Counted from the stretch's first letter, positions 26,188 to 35,849 are shown. The stretch is DNA of 64,000 bases from Desulfosudis oleivorans (GCA_020723305.1 DYJC01000010.1:62001-126000); one strand, 5' to 3'. Numbers and translations are program-made. The notes: generated by a model from the sequence alone, not told the origin.

Positions 26188-26916
26188 ATGACCGGACACC
26201 CGATGTTTGAAGACGACTATAAAGTTAAACTCGATATTTTCGAAGGCCCCATGGATCTTCTCGTTTACTTGATTCATAAGGCCAAAGTTGATATCTATGA
26301 TATTCCGATCGCCTTGATTACAGATCAGTTTTTGGCGTATCTTGATTGGATGAAATCGATGAATATCGATTTTGCCGGTGATTTTTTGCTGATGGCGGCA
26401 ACACTGACCCAGATTAAATCAAGAATGCTGCTGCCTACCCATGAAGAGGATGAAGAAGATGAAGACCCGAGAATGGAGATTGTCCGGCCGTTGTCTGAAT
26501 ACCTTCAAATCAAATATGCCGCAGAAGAACTTATGGATCGATCCCTTCTGGGGGAAGACACTTTTTCTCGATCTGCTGGTAAAGAAGATGATATTCCGGC
26601 GGATCAAAGTGAAGAAATGATAAAAGTCGGGCTTTTTGAATTGATCGATGCGTTTCAGGCTATACTGAATAATATTTCAGCGGAACATAAAATTGATTTT
26701 AAAGCGGACAGAATATCGGTAAAAGACCGAATGAATGAAATTATCCATCTGCTTGAACAGAAAGGCTCTGTTGTATTTGAAGAACTGTTTACCGGAAATT
26801 ATACAAAAACAAATGTGATTGTTACTTTTCTCGCCATCCTGGAAATGGCGAAAATGAATTTGATTCAAATTGCGCAACATTTACAAAGCGGCATTCTCAG
26901 ACTTTTTTATCTTTGA
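26188..26916 (+). CDS. scpA: Segregation and condensation protein A
   Basis: A 242-residue kleisin that bridges SMC heads together with ScpB during chromosome condensation. The start MTGHPMFEDDYKVKL at 26188 lies one base after the trpS stop; a longer frame would overlap trpS by 128 bases and has no family sequence. The N-terminal SMC-binding part contains LDIFEGPMDLLVYLIHKAK and DIYDIPIALITDQFL. The C-terminal winged helix contains VIVTFLAILEMAKMN. An acidic linker (EEDEEDED) lies near residue 90. Confidence 0.95.
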   Translation: MTGHPMFEDDYKVKLDIFEGPMDLLVYLIHKAKVDIYDIPIALITDQFLAYLDWMKSMNIDFAGDFLLMAATLTQIKSRMLLPTHEEDEEDEDPRMEIVRPLSEYLQIKYAAEELMDRSLLGEDTFSRSAGKEDDIPADQSEEMIKVGLFELIDAFQAILNNISAEHKIDFKADRISVKDRMNEIIHLLEQKGSVVFEELFTGNYTKTNVIVTFLAILEMAKMNLIQIAQHLQSGILRLFYL

Positions 26917-26927
26917 TACTTTTTCAT

Positions 26928-27608
26928 ATGGAAGAATTAAGAAATATTATAGAAAGCCTTATTTTTGTTTCAAAAGATCCGCTTCCTATCCATGAGATAA
27001 AAAAGATCCTTCCGGATATTGATCTTAAGGAAATCAGAATGACTCTTGATGCTCTTACCCGGGAGTATGAAGAGATGAAACGCGGTTTTTATCTACGGGA
27101 GGTAGCAGGCGGATACCAGTTCCGCAGCCGGCCTGAATATCGAAACTGGATTTCTGCGCTCATCAAGCCAACACCTGTTCGATTGAGTAAGGCTGCTCTG
27201 GAAACACTGGCGATTATCGCCTACCGGCAACCCATTATCCGATGTGATATCGAGCATATCCGGGGTGTTGATTCAGGCGGAATACTTCGAATGCTGATGG
27301 AAAAAAAACTGATTCGCGCCCTGGGCCGAAAAGATATTCCCGGTCGTCCTCTGATTTATGCAACCACGAAACAGTTTTTAGAGGTTTTTGATCTCAAGGA
27401 TTTGAAGGACCTGCCCTCCCTCAAGGAGATAGAGGAATTTGGCAAGCAGTCACAGGTACTTCTTGATGAAGAACTCGATGATAATAACACCCATCATCCT
27501 GAAGAAGCGTTAACAGTAGATAAACCTATTGAATCCTCTGCTCATCCCCCGGATGGTTCGGATAACCGGGTATTATCACATGATATGTCGGATATGGATG
27601 AACCATAA
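26928..27608 (+). CDS. scpB: Segregation and condensation protein B
   Basis: About 226 residues from ATG 26928; a TTG at 26913 overlapping the scpA stop is the alternative. The product has the two winged-helix domains of ScpB: MEELRNIIESLIFVSKDPL at the start, then LSKAALETLAIIAYRQPI and a GVDSGGILRMLMEKKLI segment. GRPLIYATTKQFLEVFDL ends the conserved part. An acidic, low-complexity tail of about 45 residues follows. A strong terminator comes 24 bases later, closing the operon. Confidence 0.94.
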   Translation: MEELRNIIESLIFVSKDPLPIHEIKKILPDIDLKEIRMTLDALTREYEEMKRGFYLREVAGGYQFRSRPEYRNWISALIKPTPVRLSKAALETLAIIAYRQPIIRCDIEHIRGVDSGGILRMLMEKKLIRALGRKDIPGRPLIYATTKQFLEVFDLKDLKDLPSLKEIEEFGKQSQVLLDEELDDNNTHHPEEALTVDKPIESSAHPPDGSDNRVLSHDMSDMDEP

Positions 27609-27631
27609 CCCTTATGGAGAACTGTAATATC

Positions 27632-27666
27632 AGAGAGCGTCAAAGAATTGACACTCTCTTTTTTTT
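27632..27666 (+). terminator. Rho-independent terminator after scpB
   Basis: AGAGAGCGTCAA and TTGACACTCTCT form a 12-bp stem with one mismatched pair and a four-base AGAA loop, followed by a run of eight or more T. It ends the trpS-scpA-scpB transcript. Confidence 0.92.
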
Positions 27667-27826
27667 GGGCTATTAAAATTTTTCAAAAGATGATAGCTCA
27701 TTTTTTAAACAAGTATCATTCATGTATATTGAGATAACAACAGGATTGCCGGCTTGATAGCATAATGATATCAATATCATTCAAAAAAAATCCCCGGCAG
27801 ATTACCTGAAAAAAACGGAGGCCGTA

Positions 27827-28231
27827 ATCGAAACTCCAAATGAAAGAAGACGTGTAAAAAGATTTCTTTTTCCGGATAATGCTGAAATCACAGCCTGTTT
27901 ATCCATGCGCGATCACAAAGATGCTGTTGTAATATCCGAGATCCTGAACATAAGTGAAGAAGGGCTTGGTTTTAGTTTTAAAATCAATCCCAACCCTTCC
28001 CTCAAAACAGGAGATCGTTTTTTTATAAAAGAAATAAAAGGATTAAAGTCTGCTGATTTTCTGATCAATGTTGAAATGGAAATCAAATGGATTCTGCGGT
28101 ACAATCCACAACGCGGTGCCCGTTCCGGATGCGAGTTCTTCCGTAAATCCGAAGTGTTAAGTGAAAAAATCAGACGATTCATCGATCATCAACTTGCTCA
28201 GAATGCTACTATTGCAGGAGAAAACCCTTAG
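27827..28231 (+). CDS. PilZ-domain protein, start codon unclear
   Basis: A PilZ-like c-di-GMP receptor domain. The RxxxR-type motif lies in NERRRVKRFLFPDNAEI, and a NISEEGLGFSF segment corresponds to the second PilZ motif (D/NxSxxG); the domain ends near ARSGCEFF. The motif-bearing frame is open from 27761 but contains no ATG, GTG or TTG before 27905, and starting at 27905 would remove the RxxxR motif. GGAGG at 27817-27821 is positioned five bases before an ATC at 27827, which is why this start is given provisionally. It may be an AUC start, or the true start was lost by an indel. It is a single gene, followed by a MITE. Confidence 0.65.
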   Translation: METPNERRRVKRFLFPDNAEITACLSMRDHKDAVVISEILNISEEGLGFSFKINPNPSLKTGDRFFIKEIKGLKSADFLINVEMEIKWILRYNPQRGARSGCEFFRKSEVLSEKIRRFIDHQLAQNATIAGENP

Positions 28232-28264
28232 AGTTTATAAAAAAACAGTTTATCGTAATCCTTA

Positions 28265-28386
28265 GAGCCAATTTCAAAAGTCTCTTGTTGTGGTTCCGGC
28301 GAAAACGAAAATCCAGTATTTTCGGCTCTTTTCTGAGCACTGACTTTCGCCGGCGTGACGCTTTATAATCGTTTTGAAATTGGCTT
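28265..28386. mobile_element. 122-bp MITE, copy 2
   Basis: Same element as 22055-22176, with the last base of the right repeat changed to T. CTTA occurs on both sides (28261-28264 and 28387-28390) as a 4-bp target duplication. Inner arms CCGGCGAAA and TTTCGCCGG are perfect. It lies between the convergent 3' ends of the PilZ and PocR genes. Confidence 0.88.
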
Positions 28387-28458
28387 CTTATATTTTTAAT
28401 CCTTCACAACAGACTATCGAAACGTCCTGATGGGTAAAAATAATTAAAACCTTACACA

Positions 28459-28974
28459 TCAAGACTTTTCAGCCTCATACTTTTCAACAATCAACTCCAC
28501 CCTCTTCCGGATCTCTTCTGCCATTTTCCGGATATCCGGCAGTGATATTTTTTTAATATCATCGGACAGCGCAGATACCTCTTCTTCATCAATTTCAATT
28601 GTCCGGTTTACCATGAACGAATCCACCTCTCCCTCTTCAAGAAGCAAACCGCATGCGCCGACACTTCCGAGAAATACGTCCTTTATGATAATAGGAACGA
28701 CCAGTTTGACCAGGCCCGCATCACATTCTTCAATCACCGGCGCTTTTGTTTGAAAAGCCTGGGAAGCAATATTCATATGTGCCACTGCACAGATAAAAGC
28801 CTGTCCTTTATCATTGGCTTTTATTACTGGGCACAGTCGGTTTACCCATTCCTTATGATTGGATATCCGGATGCCATCGGTATTGAAAACACTCACATCC
28901 AGACCGGATTTCGCATGTAGCTCCTTCTCAAACGTTATCCATTGTTCTAATGGCAATAGATCCTTAATATTCAC
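28459..28974 (-). CDS. PocR-type sensory domain protein
   Basis: A 171-residue single-domain protein. The GTG at 28974 is chosen because AAAGGAG stands six bases upstream; an in-frame ATG at 28974+27 places that site inside the gene. The body matches the PocR ligand-binding domain, a PAS-like fold: LEQWITFEKELHAKSGLDV, a NRLCPVIKAND segment, FICAVAHMNIA, and IEECDAGLVKLVVPII. The Cys residues in these segments are the conserved ones of the family. There is no output domain, so it may act through a partner protein. The ligand is unknown; family members bind small organic compounds. Confidence 0.75.
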   Translation of the reverse strand: MNIKDLLPLEQWITFEKELHAKSGLDVSVFNTDGIRISNHKEWVNRLCPVIKANDKGQAFICAVAHMNIASQAFQTKAPVIEECDAGLVKLVVPIIIKDVFLGSVGACGLLLEEGEVDSFMVNRTIEIDEEEVSALSDDIKKISLPDIRKMAEEIRKRVELIVEKYEAEKS

Positions 28975-29084
28975 AACATACTCCTTTCGATTCAAGTTCA
29001 ATATACAAATGTTGACCTTCTGTTTTCAATCCATTATGATCCCATGAACTTTTTATACATTAACATGAATCCTGAGAGAAACCA

Positions 29085-29339
29085 ATGACACTCCATACAC
29101 ATGAATTTGTTGAAACCTATGATGGATTTTTGGGTTTTGGGCTAAGCCGTGAAACCGATGAAAATACCGTAATCTGCTACCTGCAAAAATTTTCTGATGA
29201 TAAGCTGATCCAGCATATGGTAAAACAGATGACCGACAAAGATCTTGAAAAAGTGTTTGAGATGGTCAGTCAATTATTGAAAACCTACCTGTCAGAGCCG
29301 GAATATCATCGGCTTTTTCTCAAAGACGATCATCCGTAA
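29085..29339 (+). CDS. Conserved small cytoplasmic protein
   Basis: An 84-residue soluble protein starting MTLHTHEFVETYDGFLGFG, with two predicted helices (SDDKLIQHMVKQM and KDLEKVFEMVSQLLKTYL). It has no signal peptide, cysteines or known motif. The sequence looks constrained and protein-like, and the gene sits 63 bases upstream of the M29 aminopeptidase gene in the same direction. I cannot assign a function. Confidence 0.65.
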   Translation: MTLHTHEFVETYDGFLGFGLSRETDENTVICYLQKFSDDKLIQHMVKQMTDKDLEKVFEMVSQLLKTYLSEPEYHRLFLKDDHP

Positions 29340-29402
29340 GCGCTGACTAGTAATCTAGTAATATACATCGAACCGGTAAATTAGGTAGAGAAAGGATTAT
29401 CC

Positions 29403-30602
29403 ATGCTTACGGAAGCCCACCTGGATCGTTATGCAGACATTCTGTTATGGGGATTGGAAATATCCAGAACAGGAAAAACAAAACAAAATGATATTGTACT
29501 GGTTCGATACCACCTACCGGCAATAAGACTCGCAGAGGTACTGCAAGCCAAACTTTTATCCAAAAGACGAAACCCGGTTCTCCGAATGGTGCAAACCCCA
29601 ACCATGGAAAAGCAATTTTATGAACTGGCCAACAATGCTCAAATTGCCTTTCTTCCTCCAGGGGAGGAGTTGTTTGCGAATAACCTCAACGGCAATATCT
29701 TTTTACACGCCCCGGAATCCATAACCCATTTAAGCGATATTGATCCTGTAAAAATCGGAAAAACCGCAATCTACCAGAAAAAAATTAAAGACATCCTGAC
29801 CCAGAGAGAAGAAAAAGGACTTTTTAGCTGGACCTTGTGTGCATATCCTACAGAAGCATTGGCAAAACATGCAAACCTGTCGTTGGCCGAATATGAAAAA
29901 CAGATTATCAATGCCTGTTTTTTAAACAGCAGAAATCCGGTCTCTCTTTGGAAGGAAATATTTTTACAGATCACTTCCATCAAAAAATGGCTGACCAGTT
30001 TAAAAATCCAGGAACTGCATATCCAGTCGAAACATACGGATCTTATCATAACGCCTGGAAAAAACCGGAAATGGCTGGGCTTGTCAGGCCATAATATACC
30101 CAGCTTTGAAATTTTTATTTCCCCTGACTGGAGAGGGACAACCGGAAAATACTATGCAGACCAGCCATCCTTCCGGAATGGAAATTATGTGCAAGGAATT
30201 TGGATTGAATTTCAAAAGGGAAAAGCGGTTAGAATTAACGCTGAAAAGGGTGAAGCCTTTGTCCGAAAACAGTTCGCGATGGATGAAGGTGCCAGCAGAA
30301 TCGGAGAGTTTTCTCTTACGGATACACGATTTTCTAAAATCAACCAGTTCATGGCCAATACCCTCTTTGATGAAAACTATGGCGGGAAATATGGCAACTG
30401 TCACATTGCTTTGGGTTCGTCCTATTCCAACTCCTTTACCGGCGATCCTTCCCGCTTGACCAAGGCGATGAAAACTCAATTGGGGTTTAATGACTCCGCC
30501 CTTCATTGGGACATTGTGAATACGGAAAAAAAACAGGTCATTGCAAAAATTTCATCCGGTAAAAAAATGACCATTTATGAAAATGGTCGATTCATCAGGT
30601 GA
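29403..30602 (+). CDS. M29-family aminopeptidase
   Basis: A 399-residue metallopeptidase of the AmpS/AmpT type, cytoplasmic. The metal-binding set expected for the family is visible: Glu in HNIPSFEIFISP near residue 235, Glu in RIGEFSLTD near 300, His and Tyr in CHIALGSSYSN near 335, and His and Asp in ALHWDIVN near 363. The insertion NYGGKYGN in front of the HIALG motif is longer than in the classic thermophilic enzymes. The start follows AAAGGA with good spacing. It probably trims peptides broadly; exact specificity cannot be told. Confidence 0.87.
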   Translation: MLTEAHLDRYADILLWGLEISRTGKTKQNDIVLVRYHLPAIRLAEVLQAKLLSKRRNPVLRMVQTPTMEKQFYELANNAQIAFLPPGEELFANNLNGNIFLHAPESITHLSDIDPVKIGKTAIYQKKIKDILTQREEKGLFSWTLCAYPTEALAKHANLSLAEYEKQIINACFLNSRNPVSLWKEIFLQITSIKKWLTSLKIQELHIQSKHTDLIITPGKNRKWLGLSGHNIPSFEIFISPDWRGTTGKYYADQPSFRNGNYVQGIWIEFQKGKAVRINAEKGEAFVRKQFAMDEGASRIGEFSLTDTRFSKINQFMANTLFDENYGGKYGNCHIALGSSYSNSFTGDPSRLTKAMKTQLGFNDSALHWDIVNTEKKQVIAKISSGKKMTIYENGRFIR

Positions 30603-30703
30603 TTCATTTTTTTCAGAATTCAAAAACATTGCAATAGATATTGGCCCGATTATTGCTGATTATATTGTCATAGATATTCAGTTCTCAATCGGAGATTGAA
30701 AAA

Positions 30704-31096
30704 TTGCAAGATTCTTCAAACATTCTTTTGTATACCGCCCCTTCTCACAGGGTTGCAATCAAATTACAAAATACCATTCAGTCCATTTCCATGGAAAAAA
30801 ACATCATTGTTGTGACAAGCATGAAATATCTGTCCGAAATTCTTCATAAACCCTTGAACAAAGTAGATGCTGCCGTGATTTTCCGTGCAACGCGGAAGGG
30901 TCTGATCAACCTCCTGAGCTTCCGGGATGAGCTTCTTCGCCTTCCTGTGATTCTTATTTTACCGGATCAAAAAAATGAAACCATTGCTAACGGCCATTCG
31001 CTTCGGCCAAGATTTCTCAGCTACATGGATAGTGATTTCTCGGATGTCCGGGATGTGCTTCAAAAAATTCTGCAAAAACACCACCCCCTTAATTAG
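30704..31096 (+). CDS. Receiver-like protein, probably degenerate
   Basis: A 130-residue protein beginning at a TTG with GGAG nine bases upstream. Alternating hydrophobic strands (NILLYTAP, NIIVVTSM, AAVIFRAT, VILILPD) and helices suggest a CheY-like alpha/beta fold. The acidic cluster at strand 1 and the phospho-acceptor Asp at the end of strand 3 are absent, so classical phosphorylation is unlikely. Other small alpha/beta folds are possible. The function is unknown. Confidence 0.5.
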   Translation: MQDSSNILLYTAPSHRVAIKLQNTIQSISMEKNIIVVTSMKYLSEILHKPLNKVDAAVIFRATRKGLINLLSFRDELLRLPVILILPDQKNETIANGHSLRPRFLSYMDSDFSDVRDVLQKILQKHHPLN

Positions 31097-31392
31097 TATA
31101 ACTTTTTGTAATTAAACAATAAAATTATAAAATTCAGCCGATGCTCGGTGCTAATAATAAAATCGTGATAGATATTCATGTTGGAAAAATGACGATTGCG
31201 ACATACAAATGACAACTTACTGTAATCAATTTAATTTTTATCAACATTCACCGGCAATACTCTGGAAAAAAAGTCATGGTAACAATTTTTTAAAGCACCC
31301 TTCTGCCATAACTTATAATTTTAATTATAATATAATGGGTTATAAACCAGCAGCTTCAAATAATATCGCTTGCGAAATATCATAACCGTATT

Positions 31393-32622
31393 TCATGATC
31401 CTGACGAGATTTCCACTCCATCCGGCACGCCCGCCTTATATAATGTTCCCTGGCCTACGATTTCATACTGGGATGCCTTTGCGGGAATAACCACGGACTG
31501 TCCTTTGGAAAGGGATACCTGCTTTTTACTTTTTACATCCATCAGCATTGCATACCCGTCCACGCAGATCATGATCTCGACACTTCTTTTCTTTTTACTC
31601 AGATAGGATATTCCCTGCCGAAGCATGATCACCGATAAAACAAACTCCTCTGCCCAGGTTGAATAGGCCTTCTCACACTCCCCAATCGAAACAGGCTCCA
31701 GTATCTCCAGATTTTTTTCCTCAAACCGTAACACATTGATAAGTTCTGATATATCCACATGTTTCGGTGTCAACCCTCCTCTGAGAACATTATCTGAGTT
31801 GGCCATCAACTCAATTCCCAACCCGCTGAGGTATGCATGCAACTCTCCGGAGAAAAGAAACAATGCCTGCCCGGGCTGAAGACAAATCAGATTTAAAAAG
31901 ACCGGAGAAAGAATGCCGATGTCATGGCCATATTCGTTATACAGCTTTACAATCCATTCAAAAACCGGATTTTCCGAAGCATACTGTTTGGCCTTCCTTA
32001 CAACCCTGCTCAGTCCGCTCTCCCGATCTGCAGAAGACAGCGTTGTTAATTTCTGAAAAAACAACCGAATCCGGTTTCCCTCTTCCCTGCTTGACAACTC
32101 TTGTATTGACGATTCAATTTCAGGTGTTTGAATCTTTGAAAACAAGGACTGCATTTCTGATATAGGTCGAAAGCCGCAGAGTGCCCAATATGGGGTCAAG
32201 GCACAAATACACTCCGGCTTGTGATTATCATCCCGATAATTCCGATGTTTGGCATCAAGGGGTATCTTTTGTAAATTTTCTTTTTCAAAACCGGCGACAG
32301 CTTGTTGCAAACTCGGATGAGCCTGAATCGACAGCGGTTTTGCGGCAGCTAAAATTTTAAACAGATACGGAAGCTTGTTGGAATATTTTACAGCGACATC
32401 AGCCCCAAGGATTTCATTGGGATATGATGAAATAAGCCGGTCAAGTGGTTGCCACTCTCCCTTGTAGTTTGCCAAAGAAGGCGCTTTGGGGTGTGCTCCC
32501 ATCCAAAGCTCTGCCTGTGGTTTTTCAGATGGTGAAGCCTCTCCGACAAGATTTGAAATAAGCGTTCGGGATCCCCATGCATATTCCTGAATTGTATTTT
32601 TCAACAAGCAGATCTGATCCAT
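31393..32622 (-). CDS. manA: Mannose-6-phosphate isomerase, class I
   Basis: A 409-residue zinc enzyme interconverting mannose-6-phosphate and fructose-6-phosphate, feeding GDP-mannose and surface glycans. The start MDQICLLKNTIQEYAWG at 32622 is set by AAAGGAG six bases upstream. Zinc-site segments are LSIQAHPS near residue 95, a Glu in HKPECICAL near 133, and a His in LFSGELHAYLSG near 260. The Arg of the active site is in NVLRGGLTPKHVD. It is flanked by AT-rich intergenic DNA, with no obvious sugar-nucleotide genes nearby. Confidence 0.92.
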   Translation of the reverse strand: MDQICLLKNTIQEYAWGSRTLISNLVGEASPSEKPQAELWMGAHPKAPSLANYKGEWQPLDRLISSYPNEILGADVAVKYSNKLPYLFKILAAAKPLSIQAHPSLQQAVAGFEKENLQKIPLDAKHRNYRDDNHKPECICALTPYWALCGFRPISEMQSLFSKIQTPEIESSIQELSSREEGNRIRLFFQKLTTLSSADRESGLSRVVRKAKQYASENPVFEWIVKLYNEYGHDIGILSPVFLNLICLQPGQALFLFSGELHAYLSGLGIELMANSDNVLRGGLTPKHVDISELINVLRFEEKNLEILEPVSIGECEKAYSTWAEEFVLSVIMLRQGISYLSKKKRSVEIMICVDGYAMLMDVKSKKQVSLSKGQSVVIPAKASQYEIVGQGTLYKAGVPDGVEISSGS

Positions 32623-32911
32623 TCTGTCTCCTTTCAATAGACAGGCTTCATACCATAGTCTTTCACGGCAGACAATCCATTACGCTGCGCGTCCGCAGAC
32701 CCAAAAAAGGAAAGACCCTCTCATAATGATATTGAAATTCCGGATGTGATATATGTTTTCGGTTGAATATAATATGTCTTTATGGCATATTTAACACAAT
32801 GGATAAACCAACTGGATAAACGAATTCCCCTTTCTCCAACAGCGCAGTCAACACCTCTGAATATTGAATACTAAACGGTTATCCCTCAAAAAATCAAATA
32901 GAGGGGGCAAC

Positions 32912-33379
32912 ATGTCGGATGGACTGGACGTAATTATTGTTGATGATGATGCGGCTGCATGCGAATCCATTGCAGATATCATAAACCGATTTTACACTTG
33001 GGGTGATGTTTTTGTTTTCACCGATGATGAAGAAGCCACCCTGTATTGCCTGAACAGGGAAAGCAGTATTGCAATTTTTGTGGTGGATGTATTCCTGAAA
33101 GACAAGAGCGGTTTTTTATTCCTGGATTCGATCAGCAGTAAATTCAAGACAGTTCATGATGATACGATAATAATCACTGGATTTGCCAATACGGATGTGG
33201 TGGATATGTGTGTTGCATCCGGAATCAATCACCTTGTTGAAAAACCCATGAGACCTTATGTACTTCAGTTGGCGGTACGGTCCATCGCTTCCAAATATAT
33301 GACCTTTGCAAACAGACTTCTGAATAACAGTGAATTTTTAATTGAGTGTAACAGAATGTTCGGATCTCTGAACTGTTGA
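32912..33379 (+). CDS. Single-domain response regulator
   Basis: A 155-residue CheY-like protein. The start MSDGLDVIIVDDD at 32912 follows GAGGGGG; an ATG 16 codons upstream lacks support. The acidic cluster VDDD lies near residue 11, the likely phospho-acceptor Asp in FVVDVFLKDKSG near residue 56, the Thr in IITGFAN near 85, and the conserved Lys in LVEKPMRP near 108. About 40 residues of helix follow the receiver domain without an output domain. No kinase is adjacent. Confidence 0.85.
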   Translation: MSDGLDVIIVDDDAAACESIADIINRFYTWGDVFVFTDDEEATLYCLNRESSIAIFVVDVFLKDKSGFLFLDSISSKFKTVHDDTIIITGFANTDVVDMCVASGINHLVEKPMRPYVLQLAVRSIASKYMTFANRLLNNSEFLIECNRMFGSLNC

Positions 33380-33419
33380 ATGAATAAATATTGAATTATT
33401 TGGTACTGGCTCCGCCGGA

Positions 33420-35300
33420 TCAGGATTTACTTTCCAACTGCTCCCATCGGGAATAGGCTTCTTCAAGCATTCGCTCCAGCGCCTCTACTCTTTCCTTTAT
33501 GGACAGAATCTCCGTTCCTTCTCTCTGGTAGAATTTGGGATCAGACATAGCAGCATACAGCATTCCCTGTTCTTTTTCCAAAGCCTCTATCTTTTCAGGA
33601 AAGGAGTTCAGTTCGCGCTGTTCTTTATAACTGAGTTTTTTTGAGGTGTTTTTTGTATATATCGCTTTTCTCACTTGAGGTGTCTGTTTTTCCTCAGACA
33701 TTACCGCTGGTCGTTGGGCAATCCAGTCATCATAACCACCCACATATTCGGTAACCTTCCCCATGTCTTCAAAAACCAGAGTGCTGGTAACCACATTGTT
33801 CAAAAATGTTCGGTCATGACTGATCAATAAAAGTGTACCCGCGTAGTTCAGGAGAAGATCCTCCAGCAATTCGAGTGTTTCCATATCCAGATCATTGGTC
33901 GGTTCATCCATTACCAAAACATTTGACTCTTTTGCAAACAGAGAAGCCAGCAGAAGCCGATTTCGTTCACCACCGGAAAGCGTGCGAACCGGACTTCGAG
34001 CCTGGGCCGGTGTAAACAAAAAATCCTGAAGATAACCGATTACATGTCTTGGCTTCTGATTCACTGTGATCATATCATTTCCGTTGCAGATATTGTCCTG
34101 TACGGTCTTATCTTCATCCAGCCGGGCACGAAGCTGATCAAAGTATGCCACATGAATCCGTGTACCCAGCCGAAGGGTCCCATGGGTCGGCAGAATCTCT
34201 CCCAACAAAATTTTTAAAAGTGTGGTTTTCCCAACCCCATTGGGCCCGATGATCCCTACCTTGTCTCCCCGTAGTATGGTGGTTGAAAAATCCCGTACAA
34301 TATCTCTTCCGTCCCATTGGAATGTAATCTGTTCTGCCTCGATAACCAATTTTCCGCTTTTTTCCGCTTCCTGGGCTTGCAGTCTGACGGATCCGATCTG
34401 ATATCTTCGCTGTTTTCTGAGTTCGCGCATTTTTTCAAGTTCCCGAACCCGACCTTCATTGCGTGTCCGGCGAGCCTTGACTCCCTGTCGAATCCACTTT
34501 TCCTCTTTTTCGAGTTTTTTATCAAACGTCGCGTTCTGCTTTTCTTCAGAAGCAAGATCCGACTCTTTTCTCTTTAAAAAAGTTTCATAATTACATTTCC
34601 AGTTAAACAGACTGCCTCGATCCATCTCAATGATTCTGGTTGCAAGTTTTTTCAGAAACATACGGTCATGGGTGACAAATAAAAGCGTACCTCTGTAACT
34701 CGCCAGGTATTCTTCCAGATATTCAATGGCACGGATATCCAGATGGTTTGTCGGTTCGTCCAGCAGTAGCAAATCCGGATCCGACACCAAAGCTTTTGCC
34801 AGCAGTACTCTTCGTTTCAACCCAGCGGACAGATGATCAAAAACAGCATTCGGTTCCAAGGTGAGTCTTGTGACAACCTGATTCACCTTTTGCTCCATTT
34901 TCCACCCATCGGTTTCATCAAGGGTTTTCTGAAAGCCTTCCAGTTTTTGAAACAATGCGGGATCTTCGTTTCCCGAAAAAAGTTGACTGGTGTGATAGAA
35001 CTCGGAAAGAGTGGTTGCCGCATCCCCATACCCACTGGCTACAACATCAAACACACTGCCCTTAATTGTTTCCGGAACCTCTTGCGACAGGCAGGCTCGA
35101 CGAATTCCATGGCTGATGCCTACCGAGCCATGATCCGGAGAAACCTCTCCCATGAGTATCTTGATCAAAGTGGATTTGCCTTCACCATTTCGACCAATCA
35201 GGCTAATCCGCTCTCCCTGCTCAATCTGCAAGTTGACATTTTCCAGCAACAACGGGCCACCATACCCCATGCTGACATTCTTCAAATTCATGAGAATCAT
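33420..35300 (-). CDS. uup: ABC-F ATPase, Uup-like
   Basis: A 626-residue cytoplasmic protein with two ABC domains and no membrane helices. Domain 1 has Walker A GRNGEGKST near residue 37 and DEPTNHLD near 180. The linker has a basic KARRTRNEGRVRELEKM segment. Domain 2 has GPNGVGKTT near residue 352, LSGGERNR near 443 and DEPTNDLD near 466. A C-terminal coiled coil from about residue 565 is characteristic of Uup rather than EttA. Family knowledge: Uup acts on the ribosome or on branched DNA intermediates. ATG codons at residues 1 and 4 are both possible. It follows the YchJ gene by about 12 bases. Confidence 0.88.
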   Translation of the reverse strand: MILMNLKNVSMGYGGPLLLENVNLQIEQGERISLIGRNGEGKSTLIKILMGEVSPDHGSVGISHGIRRACLSQEVPETIKGSVFDVVASGYGDAATTLSEFYHTSQLFSGNEDPALFQKLEGFQKTLDETDGWKMEQKVNQVVTRLTLEPNAVFDHLSAGLKRRVLLAKALVSDPDLLLLDEPTNHLDIRAIEYLEEYLASYRGTLLFVTHDRMFLKKLATRIIEMDRGSLFNWKCNYETFLKRKESDLASEEKQNATFDKKLEKEEKWIRQGVKARRTRNEGRVRELEKMRELRKQRRYQIGSVRLQAQEAEKSGKLVIEAEQITFQWDGRDIVRDFSTTILRGDKVGIIGPNGVGKTTLLKILLGEILPTHGTLRLGTRIHVAYFDQLRARLDEDKTVQDNICNGNDMITVNQKPRHVIGYLQDFLFTPAQARSPVRTLSGGERNRLLLASLFAKESNVLVMDEPTNDLDMETLELLEDLLLNYAGTLLLISHDRTFLNNVVTSTLVFEDMGKVTEYVGGYDDWIAQRPAVMSEEKQTPQVRKAIYTKNTSKKLSYKEQRELNSFPEKIEALEKEQGMLYAAMSDPKFYQREGTEILSIKERVEALERMLEEAYSRWEQLESKS

Positions 35301-35312
35301 AGACTGGTTATT

Positions 35313-35801
35313 TTATCTGCCACAGCATTTTTTATATTTTTTCCCACTGTTGCAAGAGCATGGATCATTTCTTCCGATTTTCGGGCTGGTCCGGATTATC
35401 TGCTCTTGCTGCGGTACCTCTGCATCATAAAAGAACCATTTGTCTTCTTGCTTTTTGAACTGGGCGATTTCATGATGTTTATGCCTTTTACCCTTCTGGT
35501 AATACTGGGCAATAAATTCAACCTGCCCTTCCGTATCTTCAGGACTTCCTTTTTCAGTGTTTAAAATCTTCAGATCAATCCAGTCTGAATTTTTTGCCCA
35601 GTTTTTCACGGTTCTCTCATCATGCTGATCCCTTTTATCCGGATGAACTGTACTCACAATATAACCAACTTCGACTTTTGTAAAAGCCGTATACCTGGAC
35701 CGCATCAGGGCTTCAGGTGTTTGAGGCAGCGCCTCTCCCTTGATAAAAGGCCCGCAACATTCTTCATATGGTTTTTCCAATCCACAGGGACAATTTTCCA
35801 T
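35313..35801 (-). CDS. YchJ-family protein with SEC-C motif
   Basis: A 162-residue protein. The N-terminal [17 protein letters not shown] is a zinc-binding cysteine cluster; the middle ([18 protein letters not shown]) is the UPF0225/YchJ NTF2-like domain with a HKHHEIAQF strand; the C-terminal [19 protein letters not shown] is a SEC-C zinc motif. The biochemical function is not established. GAGGAG precedes the ATG at 35801. It is probably cotranscribed with the downstream ABC-F gene. Confidence 0.9.
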   Translation of the reverse strand: MENCPCGLEKPYEECCGPFIKGEALPQTPEALMRSRYTAFTKVEVGYIVSTVHPDKRDQHDERTVKNWAKNSDWIDLKILNTEKGSPEDTEGQVEFIAQYYQKGKRHKHHEIAQFKKQEDKWFFYDAEVPQQEQIIRTSPKIGRNDPCSCNSGKKYKKCCGR

Positions 35802-35849
35802 CTTTCGCTCCTCATGTTTCTATTCAAAAATTGATCGATTTTTACTATT

